A DNA stretch of 20,949 bases from the NCBI GenBank assembly GCA_028696755.1, contig JAQVGK010000006.1, forward strand, positions 1 to 20,949. The letters are read 5' to 3'. The notes beneath the pieces were generated by a model, which saw nothing but the letters and a program-made list of their open reading frames with translations, did not search any database and had not been told where the DNA came from. Numbering within the stretch: the first letter of the stretch is position 1; each line of letters starts with the position of its first letter. The DNA is from Bacteroidales bacterium (GTDB taxonomy: Bacteria; Bacteroidota; Bacteroidia; Bacteroidales; ML635J-15). The position numbers and the translations under genes are program-made. This document shows, in pieces, positions 15,779 to 20,949 of this stretch.

Positions 15779-16137
15779 CCTCTACGACTATCGCAATTTA
15801 TAAATTACAACCTTATCTGATTTTGTCGAATACTTTTACGAATTTTGTCATTGATTTATTTATAAATTCACATTCAGCCATCTGGGCTGTGGTGCATTTC
15901 TTTTTGCATACCATCGGAAACAGAAGTAGCCGATGGTTATTGATGTTAAGTCCTCCAGACTTTTTGATCTATTTCTTTAATTTGGGATTAACTTATCTAA
16001 ACGGTAAATGCCCGGAGGGCATAACATCCATAACTGCTAGCGAAATGCGAAAGCATGAGCTGGCAGTTATAAAACGATAATTCAATACAGCCCGGAGGGC
16101 TGAATGTGAAAGACAACTATTTCACTAAATTCATTCC
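15779..16137. repeat. Hairpin-array repeat, copy B (uninterrupted)
   Basis: This 359-base copy is tandem to copy A. Its hairpins are H1 15875-15889 (CAGCC/GGCTG), H2 15910-15937 (ACCATCGG/CCGATGGT), H3 15948-15962 (AAGTC/GACTT), H4 16008-16022 (ATGCCC-GGA-GGGCAT), H5 16030-16070 and H6 16088-16102 (CAGCCC-GGA-GGGCTG). The hairpin block is bounded by a 13-base perfect inverted repeat, TTCACATTCAGCC (15867-15879) and GGCTGAATGTGAA (16098-16110). The last 59 bases match the end of copy A with one difference, a C/T in the H6 stem that keeps pairing. Confidence 0.85.
16030..16070. repeat. Hairpin H5 of copy B
   Basis: The sequence and fold are identical to 15509-15549: outer stem ATAACTGC/GCAGTTAT and GAAA-capped inner stem ATGC/GCAT. 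Confidence 0.8.
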
Positions 16138-16237
16138 GAAAAGCAATAACCGAACTATTAAATAGCAATTATTTGAATTGGAGGTCTTAAATTAAAACAT
16201 CCTGATATTCACAAATTGTACTTAACATTATTTTGGC

Positions 16238-16263
16238 AACAATGCTATACCCACTACATTGTT
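16238..16263. repeat. Small inverted repeat upstream of ettA
   Basis: AACAATG (16238-16244) pairs with CATTGTT (16257-16263) around a 12-base loop. It lies about 80 bases upstream of the likely ettA promoter. Confidence 0.45.
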
Positions 16264-16341
16264 AGCTCCATTATAAATCCAAAAACTTAAAACTAAAAAG
16301 CACAAGCAGAATTCTTTGGTTCAACATATCAGTTTTAAAAT

Positions 16342-16349
16342 TATATTTG
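16342..16349 (+). promoter_or_regulatory. -7 element for ettA
   Basis: TATATTTG is a full match to TAnnTTTG, 32 bases before the ATG at 16382. A TTC at 16320-16322 lies 19 bases upstream; a better TTTG at 16315-16318 is 23 bases away, which is long. Confidence 0.5.
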
Positions 16350-16381
16350 TAATCAAAAGAAAACAATTTAAAAATAGAAAT

Positions 16382-18055
16382 ATGAGTGACGACAAGAAGA
16401 TTATCTTTTCAATGGTAAACGTGGGGAAAAAGATCCCACCACAAAAACAAATTTTAAAAAACATTTATCTTTCATTTTTCTACGGAGCCAAAATCGGTAT
16501 AATTGGGTTAAATGGATCAGGTAAATCAACTTTACTGAAAATTATTGCAGGGCTCGACAAGTCGTATGAAGGCGAGGTTGTATTTTCTCCGGGATACACA
16601 GTTGGCTATTTGGCACAAGAACCCGAGCTCGACAATTCGAAAACAGTTAAAGAAATTGTTGAAGAAGGAGTGCACGAAGTAGTTGCACTTATTAAGGAAT
16701 ACGAAGCAATTAATGAAAAATTTGCCGAGCCTATGAGTGATGATGAGATGAATGCTTTAATCGAAAGACAAGGCGAGCTGACCGAATTATTGGATCAACA
16801 TGATGCTTGGGATTTGGATAGCAAACTTGAAAGAGCAATGGATGCTTTACGTTGCCCGGATGGTAGCGAATCGGTGGCACATCTCTCGGGAGGTGAACGT
16901 CGCAGAGTTGCCTTGTGCAGATTATTACTTCGCGAGCCCGATATTTTACTGCTCGACGAGCCCACCAACCACCTTGATGCTGAATCGGTTCAATGGCTCG
17001 AACAGCATTTACAGCAATACAAAGGAACTGTTATTGCTGTGACACACGACAGGTACTTCCTTGATAATGTAGCTGGCTGGATTTTGGAGTTGGATAGGGG
17101 AGAAGGTATACCTTGGAAAGGAAACTATTCATCATGGCTCGAACAAAAGACTGCACGTTTAGCAATGGAAGAGAAGCAAGAGTCGAAACGTCGCAAAACA
17201 CTAGAAAGAGAACTTGAATGGGTAAGAATGAGCCCAAAAGCACGCCATGCAAAATCAAAAGCTCGTTTATCTGCCTATGATAAAATGCTTAACGAAGATA
17301 GCAAGCAAAAAGAAGAAAAACTCGAAATTTTTATTCCGAACGGACCTCGTCTTGGAGATAAAGTTTTAGTTGCAAAAGAGGTAACTAAGTCGTTCGATGA
17401 TAAGCTGTTATTCCAAGATTTTAGCTTTGCTCTACCTCCTGCTGGCATCGTTGGAATTATTGGTCCTAACGGTGCAGGGAAAACAACCTTGTTCCGAATG
17501 ATGATGAACCACGTTTCTGCAGATGCTGGAACTTTCGAAATCGGTGAAACCGTAAAACTAGGGTATGTAGATCAAACTCATGCCGAAATAGATCCCGAAA
17601 AGTCGGTTTACGAAGTAATTTCGGGCGGAAACGAGTTTATTAATGTTGGCGGAAAACTTATGAATTCTCGCGCATACGTAGGTAGATTTAATTTCAGTGG
17701 TGCCGATCAGGAAAAAAAATGTGGAGTTCTTTCGGGCGGAGAGAGAAATAGATTGCATTTAGCCATGACTTTGAAATCGGAATCAAATGTTTTACTTCTC
17801 GACGAGCCAACCAATGATATCGATGTTAATACCTTGAGAGCTCTTGAAGAAGGCTTGGAAAACTTTGCGGGATGCGCTGTTATTATAACGCACGATCGCT
17901 GGTTTCTCGATAGGATAGCTACTCACATAATCGCTTGCGAAGGCGATTCACAAGTTGTTTTCTTCGAAGGTTCTTATACCGATTATGAAGAAAATAGAAA
18001 AAAGAGGCTAGGAGATAGCGGCCCGAAAAGAATTAAGTACAGAAAACTTATGTAA
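16382..18055 (+). CDS. ettA: Energy-dependent translational throttle protein EttA (ABC-F ATPase)
   Basis: This 557-residue protein is close to the usual 555 or so for EttA. It has two nucleotide-binding domains in tandem: Walker A GLNGSGKST (42-50) with LSGGE (168-172) and LLLDEPTNHLDAES, then Walker A GPNGAGKTT (361-369) with LSGGE (450-454) and LLLDEPTNDID. The N terminus (VGKKIPPQKQILKNIYLSFF) is diagnostic of EttA rather than Uup or YheS. A charged linker between the domains (about 255-320) is the ribosome-contacting P-site tRNA interaction motif. The protein binds the ribosomal E site and couples translation initiation to the ATP/ADP ratio. I chose ATG 16382 over an upstream TTG at 16316; the extra residues overlap the promoter. 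A strong terminator follows. Confidence 0.93.
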   Translation: MSDDKKIIFSMVNVGKKIPPQKQILKNIYLSFFYGAKIGIIGLNGSGKSTLLKIIAGLDKSYEGEVVFSPGYTVGYLAQEPELDNSKTVKEIVEEGVHEVVALIKEYEAINEKFAEPMSDDEMNALIERQGELTELLDQHDAWDLDSKLERAMDALRCPDGSESVAHLSGGERRRVALCRLLLREPDILLLDEPTNHLDAESVQWLEQHLQQYKGTVIAVTHDRYFLDNVAGWILELDRGEGIPWKGNYSSWLEQKTARLAMEEKQESKRRKTLERELEWVRMSPKARHAKSKARLSAYDKMLNEDSKQKEEKLEIFIPNGPRLGDKVLVAKEVTKSFDDKLLFQDFSFALPPAGIVGIIGPNGAGKTTLFRMMMNHVSADAGTFEIGETVKLGYVDQTHAEIDPEKSVYEVISGGNEFINVGGKLMNSRAYVGRFNFSGADQEKKCGVLSGGERNRLHLAMTLKSESNVLLLDEPTNDIDVNTLRALEEGLENFAGCAVIITHDRWFLDRIATHIIACEGDSQVVFFEGSYTDYEENRKKRLGDSGPKRIKYRKLM

Positions 18056-18061
18056 TAATTG

Positions 18062-18090
18062 CGGGAAAGACTACAATCTTTCCCGTTTTT
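18062..18090 (+). terminator. Rho-independent terminator after ettA
   Basis: CGGGAAAG (18062-18069) pairs perfectly with CTTTCCCG (18078-18085) around an 8-base loop and is followed by TTTTT. It begins seven bases after the ettA stop and ends 12 bases before the next start codon. Confidence 0.88.
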
Positions 18091-18102
18091 AATTCTATAA
18101 CC

Positions 18103-20013
18103 ATGAAAACACTAATCACAACAATTCTTTTTACCTTAAGCATAGTGGCTTTTTCTCAGACAGAAGCTGAAAGTAATTATAACAAGCTTTCCGAAAAGCT
18201 AATAACAGCTAATGATGATGAAAAAGCAGATATCTATTGCAAATTATCGAATCTATTTCTCGACTCTATTGGCAATAAAGCACTCATATTTGCTCAGAAC
18301 TCATTGAAATATGCAGAAATGACAAATAATAGAGAAGATATTGCGGAGGCAAATTTGCAAATTGCATCAGTTTTCATGAGTCAAAGCGACTGGGATGAAG
18401 CTCTTGAATATTTGATTGCGGCTGAGAAAGATATTAATAATGTTAAAGATCTAATCGTACTACATCGCATTTACAACCAATTTGGAATGATATATAAATT
18501 CACTAGACAGTACGACTTAGCAATGGAATACTACAACAAGGGATTAAAAATCGCTCGTAAAAGTAATAATCCCATTGACATTATTTTTACATTAAACAAT
18601 ATTGGCACTATCTATATCCTTCAAAATAAATACGATGCAGCTCTACAAATTTTTAAGTCTGCCGAAAAAGAATGTATAAATTCTAATAATGAGAGAAATT
18701 ATCTTGCTTCAATTTATAACAATATTGGATATATCTACTTTGTTACTGGAAACTATCAAGATGCTAGAACTGAATGGAATCACGCGATAAATAGTCTTGA
18801 TAAAACTAAAGATTTTCAACTCCAAGCAGTACTTTTAAATAATCTCGCAGAAATTGAAATTGAAACAGGAAATTATAATCAAGCACAACTCAATATCAAC
18901 GAAGCCGAAAGCATTCATCAAAAACATAATTACAAGGAATCAAGAAAAAATCTTTATTACACAAGTTATCAATTGTTCTACAAAGTAGCTAAGTACCCAG
19001 AAGCAATAAACTATCTGAATAAATATATTGCCTTAAAAGACAGCATCTATAACGAAGAACTTAGCAATAATATTAGTAAAATAAAAGCTGATTACGATTT
19101 TGTTAGATTAGAGAATGAGTCCATTATTAAAGACAATGAAATTGAAAGGAAAAATTTACAAAGTAAAGCTTATATTATAGTAATTATTGCGATCACGGCT
19201 TCTATACTTTTATTATTCAGCATTTTAATAAATTCCAAGAGGCTAAATGGGAAACTAAATTCACTCAACAATATTCTTAAAGTAAAAAATGAAGAAATTG
19301 AATCTAATCTAATATATGCCAGACTAATACAAAATGCTATTACTAGTAATAATGAAACCACTTCAAGTTCAGTTTTATTTGATAAACCAAAATTTGGTGT
19401 TGGTGGAGATTTCTTTATGCAAAGAAAAATTGAAAATGATTCGTATTTTATTTTGGGAGATTGTACTGGTCATGGCACATCTGGAGCTATTCTATCGGTT
19501 TTTGCAATTAGTACAATAAACAAAATATTGGCTCCACAAATTAGTCCTGACACTATTGTTAATAATCTGAACATTAACTTTTTAAACTATATTACTGCAA
19601 GTGATAATTTAAAGAATGAGTCCCTAACAATTTCGATTATATGTGTGCAAAATAACAAAGTGTATTATGCCGGTTCGCGTCAAAAAATATGGCATTTTAG
19701 CGAGAAAAATCAGAAACTAACCGAGCACAAAACCGACTCGTTCATAATTGGACAGGAAAAAGAAACTAACTTTTCATTGAAAACTTTGGAAGTGCAAACA
19801 GGTGATGTGGTATTTATGGCTAGCGATGGATTTGCTGATCAATTTGGAGATGCTGAAAAAGGAAAGTATAAATACGAAAGATTTCGTCAAATGCTTATCA
19901 ACTGGACTTCAGAAGGTATACACGAAACAAAATATCCTGAGAAAGAGCTTAGTTTATGGCAGGGAAAAGCAGAACAAACCGATGATATTATGGTTATGGC
20001 TATTAAAATTTAA
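18103..20013 (+). CDS. TPR - transmembrane - SpoIIE/PP2C-type phosphatase signalling protein
   Basis: This 636-residue protein has a signal peptide (about 1-19, ending FSQT). Roughly seven tetratricopeptide repeats lie between residues 30 and 310, for example units around YNQFGMIYKFTRQYDLAMEYY and YNNIGYIYFVTGNYQDARTEW. A membrane span (about 354-377), a short coiled linker and a C-terminal SpoIIE/PPM phosphatase domain follow. Metal-binding residues are visible: GGDFF (434-438, Asp436), GDCTGHG (452-458, Asp453), SDGFAD (574-579, Asp575) and QTDD (Asp627/Asp628). The layout puts the TPRs in the periplasm and the phosphatase in the cytoplasm, where it would dephosphorylate a serine/threonine-phosphorylated protein. 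The partner is not encoded nearby. The gene follows the ettA terminator closely, and I see no convincing promoter. Confidence 0.87.
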   Translation: MKTLITTILFTLSIVAFSQTEAESNYNKLSEKLITANDDEKADIYCKLSNLFLDSIGNKALIFAQNSLKYAEMTNNREDIAEANLQIASVFMSQSDWDEALEYLIAAEKDINNVKDLIVLHRIYNQFGMIYKFTRQYDLAMEYYNKGLKIARKSNNPIDIIFTLNNIGTIYILQNKYDAALQIFKSAEKECINSNNERNYLASIYNNIGYIYFVTGNYQDARTEWNHAINSLDKTKDFQLQAVLLNNLAEIEIETGNYNQAQLNINEAESIHQKHNYKESRKNLYYTSYQLFYKVAKYPEAINYLNKYIALKDSIYNEELSNNISKIKADYDFVRLENESIIKDNEIERKNLQSKAYIIVIIAITASILLLFSILINSKRLNGKLNSLNNILKVKNEEIESNLIYARLIQNAITSNNETTSSSVLFDKPKFGVGGDFFMQRKIENDSYFILGDCTGHGTSGAILSVFAISTINKILAPQISPDTIVNNLNINFLNYITASDNLKNESLTISIICVQNNKVYYAGSRQKIWHFSEKNQKLTEHKTDSFIIGQEKETNFSLKTLEVQTGDVVFMASDGFADQFGDAEKGKYKYERFRQMLINWTSEGIHETKYPEKELSLWQGKAEQTDDIMVMAIKI

Positions 20014-20014
20014 C

Positions 20015-20022
20015 TAATTTTG
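20015..20022 (+). promoter_or_regulatory. -7 element for mnmG
   Basis: TAATTTTG fits TAnnTTTG, 16 bases before the mnmG ATG and immediately after the stop codon of the preceding gene. The -33 region would lie inside that gene and shows no clear TTG. Confidence 0.4.
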
Positions 20023-20038
20023 CAATAAATTTTTTCAA

Positions 20039-20949
20039 ATGATTTCAAAATACGATATAATTGTTGTTGGAGCTGGTCATGCAGGATGTGAGGCAGCAGC
20101 AGCGGCCGCCAATTTAGGTAGTCGCACTCTGCTAATAACAATCGACATGAATAAAATTGCACAAATGTCGTGTAATCCAGCAATGGGAGGGGTTGCTAAG
20201 GGACAAATTGTAAAAGAGATTGATGCTTTAGGAGGTTATGCTGGTATTATTACCGACAAATCTATGATACAATTCCGTATGCTCAACATGTCGAAAGGGC
20301 CAGCAATGTGGAGTCCGAGAGCGCAATGCGATAGGATGGTTTTTAGTTCCGAATGGCGTAAAACACTGGAAAGTTTACCAAATTTGGACTTTTGGCAAGA
20401 TTCGGTAAACGGAATTATTGTCGAAAACAACAAGGTAGTTGGAGTAAAAACCGAGCTTGGGGTTAAAATTAAAGCTAAATCAGTTATTTTAACAACTGGA
20501 ACTTTCCTTAATGGTTTGATGCATATTGGACAAACAAAACTAAAAGGAGGAAGAATTTCGGAGCCGGCATCCTATGGACTTACCGAAAATCTTATTCAAC
20601 ATGGCTTTACTGCCGACAGGATGAAAACCGGAACACCAGTAAGAATTGACGGAAGAACCGTCGACTATTCAAAGCTTCAAAGTCAGGAGGGCGATAGTCA
20701 CATAATGCCATTTTCATATTTGCACAATTACAATCAAACATTTTTAAAACAGCGTGCTTGTTATATTGCATATACCGACGAAGAAGTCCATGCTTCTCTT
20801 AAAACTGGTTTAGAAGAATCTCCACTATTCGACGGTACTATTCAGAGTATTGGTCCGAGATATTGTCCAAGTATTGAAACAAAACTTGTAACTTTCCCAG
20901 ACAAAGACAAGCATCAGCTATTCCTAGAGCCTGAGGGAGAAACTACAAT
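20039..20949 (+). CDS. mnmG: tRNA uridine-5-carboxymethylaminomethyl synthesis enzyme MnmG (GidA), 5' part
   Basis: The first 303 residues are present; the reading frame is open to the right edge. The FAD-binding motif VVGAGHAGCEAA is at 9-20. The MnmG signature SCNPAMGGVAKGQIVKEIDA follows at about 45-64, then the conserved TGTFLNG, GGRISEPAS and KTGTPVRIDGR blocks, and IGPRYCPSIETKLVTF, which contains the conserved RYCPSIE motif. With MnmE this FAD enzyme installs the carboxymethylaminomethyl group at the wobble uridine of several tRNAs in the cytoplasm. The full protein is usually about 620-630 residues, so roughly half is missing. The ATG at 20039 is chosen because the FAD motif starts nine residues later. 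Confidence 0.95.
   Translation, partial: MISKYDIIVVGAGHAGCEAAAAAANLGSRTLLITIDMNKIAQMSCNPAMGGVAKGQIVKEIDALGGYAGIITDKSMIQFRMLNMSKGPAMWSPRAQCDRMVFSSEWRKTLESLPNLDFWQDSVNGIIVENNKVVGVKTELGVKIKAKSVILTTGTFLNGLMHIGQTKLKGGRISEPASYGLTENLIQHGFTADRMKTGTPVRIDGRTVDYSKLQSQEGDSHIMPFSYLHNYNQTFLKQRACYIAYTDEEVHASLKTGLEESPLFDGTIQSIGPRYCPSIETKLVTFPDKDKHQLFLEPEGETT

Larger units (their letters stand above)
15245..15780. repeat. Hairpin-array repeat, copy A (interrupted)
   Basis: This copy is about 372 bases after removing the insertion at 15555-15715 and one TAA. It starts CCTCTATGAC and ends AATTCATTCC. Six hairpins occur in the same order as in copy B: H1 15339-15353 (CAGCC/GGCTG), H2 15375-15400 (GGCGAC-AGAA-GTCGCC with outer CTAT/ATAG), H3 15412-15426 (ATGCC/GGCAT), H4 15487-15501 (AAGCAC-GGA-GTGCTT), H5 15509-15549 and H6 15731-15745. 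An extra stem, ATTTGCC 15441-15447 with GGCAAAT 15469-15475, is present only here. The first 94 bases and last 59 bases align closely with copy B. Confidence 0.85.
15104..16381. other. 1.28 kb non-coding region with tandem structured repeats
   Basis: This stretch lies between the divergent outer-membrane protein gene and ettA. 15104-15244 is AT-rich upstream sequence with one -7 element. 15245-16137 is two tandem copies of a hairpin-array element, one carrying a MITE-like insertion. 16138-16381 is the upstream region of ettA. Short open frames across the repeats are not credible genes. Confidence 0.8.

Noticed and set aside
15823..16080. 85-codon open frame on + across copy B
   Set aside because: The same reasoning applies: it is an accidental frame over stems and loops, with no initiation context and no conserved protein pattern between copies.
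15245..16137. CRISPR-like array
   Set aside because: The hairpins differ from each other and there are no equal-length unique spacers between identical repeats; there are only two long tandem copies.
16316..16381. Upstream TTG start for ettA
   Set aside because: The extra residues overlap the -7 element, and EttA proteins begin at the position matching ATG 16382.

Overview
The window looks like chromosomal DNA of a low-GC member of the Bacteroidota, possibly from the Bacteroidales/Marinilabiliales side, although the rank below phylum is a guess. Three observations support this. Start codons generally lack a Shine-Dalgarno sequence. Several genes are preceded by the Bacteroidota sigma-factor -7 element TAnnTTTG, usually as TATTTTTG. 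The gene content is also typical: class II ribonucleotide reductase, a NatAB-type ABC exporter, an MBOAT plus SGNH acyltransferase pair, a TPR-transmembrane-SpoIIE phosphatase, an Rpn-family nuclease and a very large predicted outer-membrane beta-barrel.

Layout: the 3' end of nrdJ (2-673) is followed by two hairpin terminators. Next come a two-gene unit on + (zinc-ribbon methyltransferase, HAD phosphatase; 850-2436) and a 360-base repeat-rich gap. An ABC exporter operon lies on - (ATPase then permease; 5126 down to 2797), followed by a long inverted repeat at 5204-5337 and an isoprenylcysteine-methyltransferase-like membrane protein on - (6087-5347). That protein is divergent from ppx (6176-7126), which overlaps a second methyltransferase (7119-7970). 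An MBOAT O-acyltransferase and an SGNH-like partner on + (8030-10463) form an apparent cell-surface acylation pair. On - are an Rpn/PD-(D/E)XK nuclease (11481-10588) and a 1152-residue outer-membrane protein (15103-11645). A 1.28 kb non-coding stretch follows, then ettA (16382-18055), the TPR/SpoIIE phosphatase (18103-20013) and the 5' part of mnmG (20039 to the window end).

The most unusual part is the non-coding stretch 15245-16137. It holds two tandem, diverged copies of a roughly 360-370-base element made of a fixed series of six small hairpins. Between the copies several stems have changed on both sides so that pairing is kept, which suggests selection on a folded RNA or single-stranded DNA. 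One copy is interrupted by a 161-base nearly palindromic MITE-like insertion with a TAA target duplication, and the other copy shows the empty site at matching length. I cannot tell from one window whether this is a REP-like selfish repeat family or a structured RNA.

Functionally the coding genes are mostly housekeeping and envelope genes: nucleotide reduction, translation control (EttA), tRNA modification (MnmG), polyphosphate turnover (Ppx), export, surface acylation and an outer-membrane protein. I saw no tRNA, rRNA, CRISPR array or intact transposase gene.
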